From positions 1-64,000 of the forward strand of contig JAGALQ010000015.1 in the NCBI GenBank assembly GCA_017625095.1: DNA of 64,000 nt. The letters are read 5' to 3'. A program made the translations under genes and the position numbers. The notes under the pieces are model-generated. The model searched no databases. It was not told the origin of the DNA and worked only from the letters and a program-made list of their open reading frames with translations. The stretch is from Clostridia bacterium (GTDB taxonomy: Bacteria > Bacillota > Clostridia > Oscillospirales > Acutalibacteraceae). Position 1 is the stretch's first letter; each line of letters starts with the position of its first letter. Shown one piece after another: positions 32,207 to 40,473 of the stretch.

Positions 32207-32235
32207 ATTATATATCAGTTTTTTGCAAAACTCAA
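32207..32235 (-). promoter_or_regulatory. promoter of the GH110-like gene
   Basis: Minus strand: TTGAGT, 17 bases, TATAAT. Confidence 0.65.
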
Positions 32236-32285
32236 TCCTTTACTAACCCGGTCTTTTATGATAAAATAAAGCTGATTTCTATGCT

Positions 32286-32301
32286 GAGGAAGAACTTCCT
32301 C
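32286..32301 (+). promoter_or_regulatory. perfect palindrome near the 5' end of the GH43 transcript
   Basis: GAGGAAG, AA, CTTCCTC. A TTTACT-17-TAAAAT promoter just upstream (about 32240-32268) would place it at the first bases of the mRNA, seven bases before the AAAGGAG ribosome site. It could protect the 5' end or bind a regulator. Confidence 0.5.
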
Positions 32302-32321
32302 AATTCAAAGGAGTTGAGCTT

Positions 32322-33362
32322 GTGACTTTTACAAGTATTGTGAGGTTTATTGTGGCTTTCTTTATGGTGCCATACTACCTTTTTAACTACATTTTTAACG
32401 ACTATGCCTATCCTGCTGTCAGCACATCGGGTGCTTACCTTTTCTGCTATTTTGTCGGCAATGAGGTCAGTGAGCAGACACTGCATTTTGCCGTGAGCAC
32501 AGACGGCTACAATTTCAAGGCACTCAACGGAAATGAGCCGGTTATTGAGCAGACAAAGGGCACGGGCTGTGTGCGCGACCCGTATATTCTCAAGGGCGTT
32601 GACGAAAACGGTAAGGACTGCTATTTTATCATCGCAACCGATATGAATGCGCTGGAAGGCTGGACTTCTAACCATTGTCTGATTACCTGGCGGTCATATG
32701 ATCTTGTCAACTGGGTTGATGAAACCGTTATTGATATAAGACAGTTTGACGGTTTTGAAACCACGAACAGGGCCTGGGCACCCCAGGCAATATGGGATAA
32801 TGATAAGCAGATGTATATGGTTTACTGGGCAACCTCAACGCTTGAGAATGACTGCGCAGGTCATTACTATGCATATACAAAGGATTTCAAAAAGTTTGAA
32901 ACCGAGCCGAAGGTGCTCTACGGCAGATGGAATGAGCCCGACCCCGAAACAGGCGAGCTGAGAAACATTCAGTGCATTGACGGCGACATAGTGTATAACG
33001 AAAAGGACGGATATTATTATCTTTACTTCAAAGAGGATATTACTCAGAAAATCGCCTATGTGCGCTCGAAAAATCTTACGGGTCCGTATAATACAGATTA
33101 TACAGTTTGTTCACTTAACTATTGGGGTGTTGAGGGCAGCTCGATGTATCGCATTACAGGCACCGATGCCTGGATGATGATAATGGATGAGTACGGTCAG
33201 GATTCATATTTTGCACAGATGACAAGGGATTTCAGCACGTTCAGACGTGTTCAGCGTTCAACATATTCTATGGACCATCTCAAGCCGCGCCACGGCTCGG
33301 TTGTTGCAATCAGCGAAGCGGAGTATACTGCACTTGCAGATGCATACGGAATACAGAAATAA
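32322..33362 (+). CDS. GH43 family-like glycosidase with N-terminal hydrophobic segment
   Basis: The start is GTG 32322, eight bases after AAAGGAG. An N-terminal hydrophobic stretch (about 6-24) could anchor the protein. The five-blade propeller features are GCVRDPYIL (82-90) with the catalytic-base Asp, WAPQAIWD (152-159) and ECIDGD-like CIDGDIVYNEKDGYYYLYFKE. Family GH43 acts on arabinans, xylans or galactans. Divergent from the GH110-like gene, it may act on the same glycan. ATG-less starts are uncommon here, which may tune expression. Confidence 0.8.
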   Translation: MTFTSIVRFIVAFFMVPYYLFNYIFNDYAYPAVSTSGAYLFCYFVGNEVSEQTLHFAVSTDGYNFKALNGNEPVIEQTKGTGCVRDPYILKGVDENGKDCYFIIATDMNALEGWTSNHCLITWRSYDLVNWVDETVIDIRQFDGFETTNRAWAPQAIWDNDKQMYMVYWATSTLENDCAGHYYAYTKDFKKFETEPKVLYGRWNEPDPETGELRNIQCIDGDIVYNEKDGYYYLYFKEDITQKIAYVRSKNLTGPYNTDYTVCSLNYWGVEGSSMYRITGTDAWMMIMDEYGQDSYFAQMTRDFSTFRRVQRSTYSMDHLKPRHGSVVAISEAEYTALADAYGIQK

Positions 33363-33374
33363 TAGCTGAAGATA

Positions 33375-33403
33375 TTGCAATTGAAATAAAAAAGCTTTAA
33401 AAT
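33375..33403 (+). promoter_or_regulatory. promoter of the Gfo/Idh/MocA gene
   Basis: TTGCAA (33375-33380), 17 bases, TAAAAT (33398-33403), 32 bases before the ATG. Confidence 0.75.
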
Positions 33404-33435
33404 AGAACAAGCAACTTTTTTGGAGGTACTTATTT

Positions 33436-34377
33436 ATGCTTAAAGTAGGTCTTGTCGGCGTCGGCGGAATCAGCGGCGCACATATCCCTGCGTGGGATAA
33501 GAGGGAGGATGCCGAGCTTGTGGCTCTTTGCGATATCCGTCCCGAAAGAATGGAGCAGTATGAGGGCAAGCGTCATTATCTCGATTTTGATGAGATGCTT
33601 GCAAACGAGGAGCTTGATATTCTCGATATCTGTCTGCCCACATATCTCCACGCGGATTTTGCTGTCAAAGCAATGGAGAAGGGCATCAACGTAATCTGCG
33701 AAAAGCCCATTTCACTTAAAGAAGAGGATATTGACAGAGTTTATTCAACAGCCGAGAAGAACGGCGTTAAATTTATGGTCGCTCAGGTGCTTCGTTTCTG
33801 GCCGGAGTATGAAGTGCTCAAGGAAATCTTTGACACAAAGAAGTACGGCGAGCTGCTTTCAGGCACAATGACAAGACTCGGTCACAAACCCCGTTGGAGC
33901 TGGGACGGCTGGATGATGGATGAAAAGAGAAGCGGCCTTGTTCCCTTCGATCTTCATATTCACGATCTTGACTTTATGGTCTATGCTTTCGGTATGCCCA
34001 AGGTTGTTCATCAGTACCGTTCAAAGCGCCCCGAGCAGGATTTCCTCAGCATTGCATACGATTTCGGCAAGTTTACAATCAACACCGAGGCCTCCTGGTA
34101 TGCAACCTGCTATCCGTTCACGGCACAGTTCCGTTTCCAGTTTGAGCAGGCTATTGTTGCCAACGAAAACGGCAAGATGAAGATTTATCTCACTGACGAA
34201 GAAATCGACCTTTCCAAAGAAACAAAGGGCGATACGGGCAGCATAAATCTTCCCAAGAGTGACGCTTACGCAAACGAAATCAATTACTTTGCAGACTGTG
34301 TTATCAATAACAAGCCTGTTGATAAGGTCCAACCCGAAGAGCTTCGCTGCGTAATGAATATTCTCAACAGCCTTTAA
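33436..34377 (+). CDS. Gfo/Idh/MocA family sugar oxidoreductase
   Basis: This 313-residue protein has the Rossmann loop LVGVGGISGAH (6-16) and the family hallmark EKP (89-91, ICEKPIS), where lysine is catalytic. The Asp/His pair DLHIHDLDFM (about 175-184) also fits. These enzymes oxidise or reduce sugars or inositols with NAD(P). Its position between glycosidase genes suggests handling of a released sugar, but the substrate is open. A riboswitch-like RNA starts eight bases after its stop. Confidence 0.9.
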   Translation: MLKVGLVGVGGISGAHIPAWDKREDAELVALCDIRPERMEQYEGKRHYLDFDEMLANEELDILDICLPTYLHADFAVKAMEKGINVICEKPISLKEEDIDRVYSTAEKNGVKFMVAQVLRFWPEYEVLKEIFDTKKYGELLSGTMTRLGHKPRWSWDGWMMDEKRSGLVPFDLHIHDLDFMVYAFGMPKVVHQYRSKRPEQDFLSIAYDFGKFTINTEASWYATCYPFTAQFRFQFEQAIVANENGKMKIYLTDEEIDLSKETKGDTGSINLPKSDAYANEINYFADCVINNKPVDKVQPEELRCVMNILNSL

Positions 34378-34384
34378 TTATTTT

Positions 34385-34582
34385 CCGCCTGAGAAGGGCG
34401 GCGTTTCATAAGGAATTTAAGCCTTGAAACAGGATATTTTTGCTTTGTTCTATAATCAAACTATCTCTGTTCAAGGTGCGAAGCAGTTTTTATCAGTTTT
34501 TTCGTTCAGAGGAAATGAAAAAGAAACAATAAAAACCTTAACTTCCTTATGGAATGCCGCCCAGATCGGGCGGATTTTTTTC
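34385..34582 (+). ncRNA. attenuator-like structured RNA with mutually exclusive stems
   Basis: Four segments can pair in two ways. CCGCC (34385-34389) with GGCGG (34397-34401), and CCGCCC (34557-34562) with GGGCGG (34568-34573) plus T-run, gives a terminator. Alternatively GGGCGGC (34396-34402) with GCCGCCC (34556-34562) extends into a ~26 bp closing stem (34396-34421 with 34537-34562, G-U pairs included) that dissolves the terminator. Inside are two long arms: CCTTGAAACAG with CTGTTCAAGG (34422-34476) and GTTTTTATCAG...TTTTTTC with GAAAAAGAAAC...AAAAAC (34486-34536). This resembles a riboswitch or attenuator, but the next gene has its own promoters. Confidence 0.6.
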
Positions 34583-34685
34583 TTTATTTTTTTGTAAGTA
34601 TATGGTATAATTCAGATATGCAAATTTTCTCTGTGTTCCTGCTATAATTCAGACCGCTTTTTGCGGCAGAACGGAGCTGTTGATT

Positions 34686-36584
34686 ATGAAAAAAATTCTT
34701 TGCATTTGTCTTATGCTCGTACTTGTGCTGACTGTTTGTCCGATCGGTGCTTTTGCGGCAGAGAACCCACCTCTTGTTGCTGATGCCGTTATTGTTGCAG
34801 GCAGCAAAAATACTGAGCAGTATGCCGCATCACGCCTTGAATATTATCTTGAGCGGATAACGGGCGCAGACATCGCCGTTGTTTCCGATTCCGAGCCTGC
34901 GGCTGAATATGAAATCTGCGTCGGTGAAACAAACCGCGCCGATATCAACCTTGAAGGCTTTGATGACGGCGGATACGTCATACAGTCAGATGAGAGCAGC
35001 GTTATTATCTGCGGCGCAGGTAACAAGGGCACAATCAACGGTGTATATGCCTTCCTTGAGGATTACTGCGGCTGCCATTGGTATGAGGGCGGTGTTATCG
35101 TAACACCCGAAAACGCTTCTCTTACCGTACCTCTCGGCATTGACGATGAATATCATCCTTTCTTTGAATACACCGAAACCGATACGGCAAGCTCACGCGA
35201 TTTGGAGTTTTCGCTGGCTAACGGACTCACCGGCGGTGTTTACCGCAGCTTCAGCGAGGAGCAGGGCGGCCACGTCGGTTACATAGGTTCGTTTGCCCAT
35301 ACGCTTGTAACATATTACTGCAAGCCCGAAACATATTTTGAATCTCACCCCGAGTATTATGCTTACCGAGGCGGTGAAAGAATACCCAAGCAGCTTTGCC
35401 TAACAAACCCCGATGTCATAAATATTGTTGTCAGCGAGGTGCTTGCGCTTCTTGCACAGCAGCACGACCCGTCAGCGACAATTCAGATTGTTTCTCTCAC
35501 CCAGCACGATAATCAGGAGTACTGCGAATGTGAAAATTGCAAGGCACTTGACAATGCCAACGGTTCACACTCGGGCACGATGATTACCTTTGTTAACACT
35601 GTTGCCGAGCGTGTCAAGGCAGCAGGAGACTATGAAAATATCGTTTTTGATACCTTTGCTTATCAGTACACACGCAAGGCACCGACAAAGGTTGTCCCGA
35701 GGGATGACGTTATTGTCCGCCTTTGCTCAATTGAGTGTTGCTTCGGTCACACACTTGATGACCCCGACTGCAAGGAAAACGCTTCGTTTATGAGCGACCT
35801 TGAGCAATGGGGAAAAATATGCAACCGCATATATGTGTGGGATTATGTAAACAACTACCGCGAAACGGTCAGCATCTTCCCGAATTTCGGCGTAATGCAG
35901 CGCAACGTTCAGATATTCTATGAGAATAACGTAAAGGGTCTGTATGAAGAGGGAAACTATTATATCGCAAACAGCGACGGTGAGTTTGCGGAGATGAGAA
36001 CATATCTCCTCTCAAAGCTTATGCAGGACCCCTACTGTGATTACTATGCCGAAATGGACGGATATCTTGAGGCTGTTTACGGCCCCGGCGGCAAATATAT
36101 ACGTGAATTTATCGATATTGCGACTGAGCACGCGGTAACAAAAGCCCAGCATCTGGGTATCTATCAGGAGACGCTGAATACGCTTTACTTTATGACAAGT
36201 GCTGATGTAAGACGCTGTAACGAGCTTTGGGCTAAGGCTAAAGCGGAGGCCGAGAACGATGAGCAGCTGGCACAGATAAATCGTTCGGAGCTTTGCTGGC
36301 GATACTGGAAATGCTCCAACTACAGAGGAGAGTTTTCACTGCTTAAGTTCCCGTATATCCGTATGAATGCAAACGAACAGCTTCACCACGATATGAAAGA
36401 TATGGGTATCACAATGCTCGGCGAGGCTTCAACACATGCGCTTTCCGACTGTAATCTGCTCTATCTTTACAGAGCACCGCATAAGTGGACAACACTTTAT
36501 GAAGAGCCTTATTGGGATGTGCTGAATCCTTATGCAATAAAGCTTTATGAATTCCTTGGTAAGATATATAACTTTTTTAATTGA
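34686..36584 (+). CDS. secreted DUF4838 protein (glycosidase-like)
   Basis: ATG 34686 follows ACGGAG; the signal peptide (about 1-24) ends near AFAAENP. A beta-rich N-terminal domain (about 30-155) of the alpha-glucuronidase N-terminal type is followed by a DUF4838 barrel: YYAYRGGERIPKQLCLTNPD (about 221-240), SLTQHDNQEYCECENC and FDTFAYQYTRKAP. The CECENC cysteine pair and paired acids near it are usual in DUF4838. These proteins are found in polysaccharide-use loci; the activity is not established. Two TATAAT boxes (34604, 34642) upstream suggest a double promoter. It is followed at once by the DUF2804 gene. Confidence 0.8.
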   Translation: MKKILCICLMLVLVLTVCPIGAFAAENPPLVADAVIVAGSKNTEQYAASRLEYYLERITGADIAVVSDSEPAAEYEICVGETNRADINLEGFDDGGYVIQSDESSVIICGAGNKGTINGVYAFLEDYCGCHWYEGGVIVTPENASLTVPLGIDDEYHPFFEYTETDTASSRDLEFSLANGLTGGVYRSFSEEQGGHVGYIGSFAHTLVTYYCKPETYFESHPEYYAYRGGERIPKQLCLTNPDVINIVVSEVLALLAQQHDPSATIQIVSLTQHDNQEYCECENCKALDNANGSHSGTMITFVNTVAERVKAAGDYENIVFDTFAYQYTRKAPTKVVPRDDVIVRLCSIECCFGHTLDDPDCKENASFMSDLEQWGKICNRIYVWDYVNNYRETVSIFPNFGVMQRNVQIFYENNVKGLYEEGNYYIANSDGEFAEMRTYLLSKLMQDPYCDYYAEMDGYLEAVYGPGGKYIREFIDIATEHAVTKAQHLGIYQETLNTLYFMTSADVRRCNELWAKAKAEAENDEQLAQINRSELCWRYWKCSNYRGEFSLLKFPYIRMNANEQLHHDMKDMGITMLGEASTHALSDCNLLYLYRAPHKWTTLYEEPYWDVLNPYAIKLYEFLGKIYNFFN

Positions 36585-36604
36585 TTCTTCAGGAGGTAAT
36601 AATT

Positions 36605-37693
36605 TTGGAAAGAACTTACATACCCTTCAGAAACTGGAAAGAAAAATCAAAGCAGACCGAGTACACACAGAATACACCTCTGCTTGGTGCTGACGGCAAG
36701 CTCCTTGCAAAAGGCTGGGCGCGAAAGAATGTGTTTGACTATGACAGAACAAAAGTCAAAGCGCGCCTTATGAGCCGTAAGGAGTGGGATTTCTATCAGG
36801 TGTCCGACGGCAGATTTATGGTGCAGGTCAACTTTGCCAACATTAGCATCGGTGGTTTCATCTGTGCAAAGCTTATCGATATCGAAAACGGCAAGCAGAT
36901 AATGGACGCAACACAGCTCTTTTTAGGCGGCAAGGATAAGTACGTTCCGCCTGCAAAGGGTGACGTTCCCAACCGCTTCGGCTACAAAATCGGCAAGGCA
37001 GAGTTTGATTTCGATACAAAAGAAAACACGAGAACCCTGTGGTTTAAAATGCTCAAGGGAAAGCAGACTGTCGAGTGTAAGTTCACAATGGATATTATGC
37101 CTGACCTTGAGAATATCACAACTGTTCTGCCATTTGCGGGTGATGAAACCAAGTATTTTATGACCACAAAGCAGAACTGTATGCCGTGTGAAGGTTTCTT
37201 CAAAATCGACGGTGAGGAGTGGAATTTCTCGAAGGCGGATTCGTTCTGTGCTCTTGATTGGGGCAGAGTAAACACACCGCACGAGATGGTATGGTACTGG
37301 GGTAACGGCTCAACATTCCTGACTGATGAAAATGGCGAAAAGCATCTTTTCGGCTTTGAGATCACGTGGGCAATCGGCGACGAGAGCAACGCGACTGAAA
37401 CCTGCCTTTTCTATGACGGCAAGGCGCACAAATTCGGCGCTGTTGATGTTGAGGTATTCCCGAAGCCTGATAAGTTTATGCAGCCGTGGAAGTTTGTGTC
37501 GGAGGACGGCAGATTCAACCTGACAATGACTCCTTCGTTTGACCACCATACCGATCTGAACGTTGGCGTTGCGAGAATGCATACACATCAGGTTCACGGC
37601 ATCTGGAACGGTGATGTAACACTCGATGACGGTACAAAGCTCGAAATTAAAGATATGTACGCATTCTGTGAGTACGTAGAAAACAAGTGGTAA
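36605..37693 (+). CDS. DUF2804 family protein
   Basis: The best start is TTG 36605, eight bases after AGGAGG; no ATG lies near. The 362-residue protein has the DUF2804 traits: GWARKNVFDYDR, FMVQVNFANISIGGFICAKLID and ALDWGRVNTPHEMVWYWGNG. The fold is predicted to be a lipocalin-like beta barrel pair; function is unknown, although related proteins occur with lipid or carotenoid metabolism. It probably shares a transcript with the DUF4838 gene, whose stop is 21 bases upstream. A perfect terminator follows. Confidence 0.85.
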   Translation: MERTYIPFRNWKEKSKQTEYTQNTPLLGADGKLLAKGWARKNVFDYDRTKVKARLMSRKEWDFYQVSDGRFMVQVNFANISIGGFICAKLIDIENGKQIMDATQLFLGGKDKYVPPAKGDVPNRFGYKIGKAEFDFDTKENTRTLWFKMLKGKQTVECKFTMDIMPDLENITTVLPFAGDETKYFMTTKQNCMPCEGFFKIDGEEWNFSKADSFCALDWGRVNTPHEMVWYWGNGSTFLTDENGEKHLFGFEITWAIGDESNATETCLFYDGKAHKFGAVDVEVFPKPDKFMQPWKFVSEDGRFNLTMTPSFDHHTDLNVGVARMHTHQVHGIWNGDVTLDDGTKLEIKDMYAFCEYVENKW

Positions 37694-37695
37694 AA

Positions 37696-37733
37696 AAATA
37701 AGGCTGTCACGTTGCGTGACAGCCTTATTTTTT
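37696..37733. terminator. perfect terminator between converging genes
   Basis: AAATAAGGCTGTCAC, loop GTTGC, GTGACAGCCTTATTTTTT. It can act on both strands. Confidence 0.9.
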
Positions 37734-37741
37734 GATCTGTT

Positions 37742-39109
37742 TTATTTTGCTTTTTTCTTTTCGCTTGAGAAGAACATACCTGCTGCGTTGAGTATAATGA
37801 ATACGATAAGGTAGCCTATAACAAATTTCTGGTGGGAATAAATAGTGGCGACCATCATAAAGATACAGCCGATAATAGCGATAATCGGTGCTATAAAACG
37901 CTTGAATCCGTTAACGTCCTTGAGCTTGAAAAGCATCATAACGAAGATGGGAATATAGAGGAAGTAGCTTGTGACGATGGGAAGCTCTGTCGGGTCAAAG
38001 GCAAATATGCCGAGCTTGCTGCCGAAAGATGAAAACTGTGAGCAGTAGAAGAAAACCATCCAGATAATGCACATAAGAATACCGAAGGTTGCTGAGCTTG
38101 GTGCCATATTTGTTGCCTTGTCAACCTGCTTGAATATCTGCGGCTTGATTCCCTGATTACGGCATGCAAGTGCATACATACCTCTTGAGCATGCAAGCGT
38201 AAGACCGTTTAGCGTGCCGAAACAGGAGATGATAACGAAAACAAAAACTGCCGTGCCGCCGATTTTGCCGAATACAGCTTCGAATGCAAGCTTTGCACCT
38301 GTTTCGCCGCCTGCCATCATATCGGCGTTGCTGATTCCGCCGGCGAGACCTACGTAGTAGAGGATATATATTATAATAACGGCAAGTGAGCCGAATACAA
38401 GTGCGCGGGGCAGATTTTTCTTTGCGTCCTTAAGCTCTGCGTTGATTGTTGTTGCAACAATCCAGCCGTCGTATGCAAACGCTGTTGCACATATTGCTGT
38501 GAAAAGTGCAGGACCCGTTTCTACCTCACGTACAACAGTTGTGAAGTTTTCAACTGTGTAGCCCTTGGTAAGACCGTAGATTGTGCCGACAATAGCCATA
38601 AGGAAGAGGGGGATAAGCTTGATAACGGTTGTAGAAACCTGCACCTTACCTGCAATAACCGGAGAAAGAAGATTGATTGCAAAGCTGAGAATAAGGTAGA
38701 AGCCTGCAAGCGTCATACAAAGACCGCCCGTAATGTCAGCCTGGTCGTGGAAGAACAGTACGCAGGTGTATCGCGCGGTAACCCAAGCCAGAGCCATTGT
38801 AAGGCAGGGGTAATAAATTACGCTTGTAAACCATCCGATAAAGTAGGCGTATTTTTTGCCGACAAGAGCTTCTGCGTAGTCGACGAGACCGTTGACCTTC
38901 TCGATTCGGTTTGCAAGTATTGAGAATGCGTATGCACAGGCGAGCATAATAAGGCCGCCGGCAATCCATGAAAGGATACCGAGTTTAAGGTCGCCGCCGG
39001 TTGCGTTGAGTATTTTCTCCGCCTTGAAGAAAACGCCGCTGCCGACAACAACGCCGGTTACCATTGCTATAGCCGTCATAAGACCGTATTTTTTTGTCAT
39101 TGTTGCCAT
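37742..39109 (-). CDS. APC superfamily amino acid permease
   Basis: This 455-residue protein has about twelve membrane segments. The N-terminal ATMTKKYGLMTAIAMVTGVV and GSGVFFKAEKIL (helix 1 with the G-S/x-G-[IV]-F substrate loop) are the LAT/SteT-type APC hallmark. The DGWIVATTINAELKDAKKNLP segment after helix 6 is also typical. It should import or exchange amino acids. It has its own promoter (39141-39169) and faces nanA. Confidence 0.9.
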   Translation of the reverse strand: MATMTKKYGLMTAIAMVTGVVVGSGVFFKAEKILNATGGDLKLGILSWIAGGLIMLACAYAFSILANRIEKVNGLVDYAEALVGKKYAYFIGWFTSVIYYPCLTMALAWVTARYTCVLFFHDQADITGGLCMTLAGFYLILSFAINLLSPVIAGKVQVSTTVIKLIPLFLMAIVGTIYGLTKGYTVENFTTVVREVETGPALFTAICATAFAYDGWIVATTINAELKDAKKNLPRALVFGSLAVIIIYILYYVGLAGGISNADMMAGGETGAKLAFEAVFGKIGGTAVFVFVIISCFGTLNGLTLACSRGMYALACRNQGIKPQIFKQVDKATNMAPSSATFGILMCIIWMVFFYCSQFSSFGSKLGIFAFDPTELPIVTSYFLYIPIFVMMLFKLKDVNGFKRFIAPIIAIIGCIFMMVATIYSHQKFVIGYLIVFIILNAAGMFFSSEKKKAK

Positions 39110-39140
39110 TTGATCACCTCAAATATTGATTATAAAATAG

Positions 39141-39169
39141 AGTGTATATAAATTTTTGAATTATTGCAA
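39141..39169 (-). promoter_or_regulatory. promoter of the APC permease
   Basis: Minus strand: TTGCAA, 17 bases, TACACT. Confidence 0.65.
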
Positions 39170-39258
39170 GTCTTTTTTTAAAAACCTGTAGAAATTATTT
39201 CTATTATGGTGTACAATATCTAATCGGAATATGAAAAATGAAAGGAAATTGATGCTAT

Positions 39259-40131
39259 ATGAAAAACTTTAAGGGTATTTTCCCCGCTCTTCTCACTCCG
39301 TTTGATAAAAACGATAATGTCAACACTGAGCAGCTTAAGCTCCTTGTCGAAAAGAATATCGAACAGGGTGTTGACGGATTTTACGTTGCAGGCAGCACAG
39401 GCGAAGCATTCCTTCTCTCTGAGGAGGAGCGCAGACTTGTTTATAAAACAGTTAAGGAAGCGGCAGGCGACAAGGTTACACTCATCGCTCACGTAGGCAC
39501 TGTTTCCACAAAGCAGGCTGTTGAGTATGCAAAATACGTTGAAAGCATCGGTTACGACGCTGTTTCGGCTGTTGCTCCGTTTTATTACAAATTCAGCAAC
39601 GCTCAGGTTGTTGAGCATTACAAGGCCATTGCCGACAGCGTAAATATTCCGCTTATCATCTACAACATTCCCGCTTTCTCCGGTGTTGAGCTTACACTCG
39701 ATGAAATTGCTGAACTTCTCAGCCACGAGAACATTCTCGGCGTCAAGTACACATCAAACGATTACTTCAAGCTTCAGCAGATCAGAGAGCGTTGCCCCGA
39801 TGCAATAATCTACAACGGCTTTGACGAGATGATGATTTCAGGTCTTGCAATGGGTGCTGACGGCGGTATCGGCTCAACCTACAACTTTATGGCTGATAAG
39901 TTTATCAGGATTCATCAGCTGTGGAAGAGCGGCGACATCAAGGGCGCACAGGAAATTCAGTGGCAGGCAAATAAGATCATCACCGCACTCTGCAAGGTCG
40001 GCGTTATGGCAGGCGAAAAGGCTGTGCTCAACCTTCTCGGCTTTGATTTCGGCGTTTGCCGCAAGCCCTTCGGTGAGCTTACCGATGAGCAGATTGATTA
40101 CCTCAAAGAAGCAATCCTTCCGCTTCTTTAA
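39259..40131 (+). CDS. nanA: N-acetylneuraminate lyase-type class I aldolase (DapA superfamily)
   Basis: The 290-residue protein has GSTGEAF (45-51), YNIPAFSGV (135-143, Tyr135) and the Schiff-base Lys163 in GVKYTSNDYF. The residues F-S-G-V after the YNIP motif, and GSTYNF, fit N-acetylneuraminate lyase better than dihydrodipicolinate synthase. It would split sialic acid to N-acetylmannosamine and pyruvate. No nanE, nanK or sialic acid transporter lies beside it, but a BNR-repeat protein is at 55686 and a GPH symporter at 44340. Confidence 0.88.
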   Translation: MKNFKGIFPALLTPFDKNDNVNTEQLKLLVEKNIEQGVDGFYVAGSTGEAFLLSEEERRLVYKTVKEAAGDKVTLIAHVGTVSTKQAVEYAKYVESIGYDAVSAVAPFYYKFSNAQVVEHYKAIADSVNIPLIIYNIPAFSGVELTLDEIAELLSHENILGVKYTSNDYFKLQQIRERCPDAIIYNGFDEMMISGLAMGADGGIGSTYNFMADKFIRIHQLWKSGDIKGAQEIQWQANKIITALCKVGVMAGEKAVLNLLGFDFGVCRKPFGELTDEQIDYLKEAILPLL

Positions 40132-40134
40132 TGC

Positions 40135-40163
40135 TTGACAGCATTTATAGCTTGTGATATACT
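40135..40163 (+). promoter_or_regulatory. strong promoter of the SCIFF peptide gene
   Basis: TTGACA (40135-40140), 17 bases, TATACT (40158-40163), beginning three bases after the nanA stop. Confidence 0.85.
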
Positions 40164-40224
40164 TTGTTTTGTATTGATGAGGGCTTCGGCTCTGCAAAAT
40201 TTAAAATGATTGGAGATACTCAAA

Positions 40225-40374
40225 ATGGAGAGAATCAAGACTATCGAAACAAAAGACCTTGTTAAGAGCTGTGAGAACGGTGGCTGCGGCGAGTGCCAGA
40301 CATCCTGCCAGTCAGCTTGCAAGACATCCTGCGGTGTTGCTAACCAGCAGTGTGAAAACGCTCAGGAAAACTAA
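40225..40374 (+). CDS. scfA: SCIFF ranthipeptide precursor
   Basis: This 49-residue peptide, too short for routine gene calling, starts at ATG 40225 after GGAG. Its C-terminal half GECQTSCQSACKTSCGVANQ is the SCIFF (six cysteines in forty-five) signature. I count seven cysteines (16, 21, 24, 28, 32, 36, 43). SCIFF peptides are near-universal in Clostridia and are converted to thioether-linked ranthipeptides by the maturase encoded next. A role in quorum sensing or cell-density control has been proposed for related systems. A hairpin terminator separates it from the maturase gene. Confidence 0.95.
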   Translation: MERIKTIETKDLVKSCENGGCGECQTSCQSACKTSCGVANQQCENAQEN

Positions 40375-40401
40375 TCAGCGGATATAATAATCAGCTATCA
40401 G

Positions 40402-40437
40402 ACAGGTAATACACATTTGCTGTATTACCTGTTTTTA
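40402..40437 (+). terminator. terminator between the SCIFF peptide and its maturase
   Basis: ACAGGTAATACA (40402-40413) pairs perfectly with TGTATTACCTGT (40421-40432), then TTTTATT. It should make the peptide mRNA far more abundant than the maturase mRNA. Confidence 0.9.
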
Positions 40438-40473
40438 TTCGTAACCACTGAAATAAACCGGAGTGAAAAGAAA

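Noticed and set aside
34385..34582. 6S RNA or T-box leader
   Set aside because: There is no T-box AGGGTGGNACCGCG element or specifier-like layout. The three-arm shape does not match the rod with one central bubble expected of 6S RNA.
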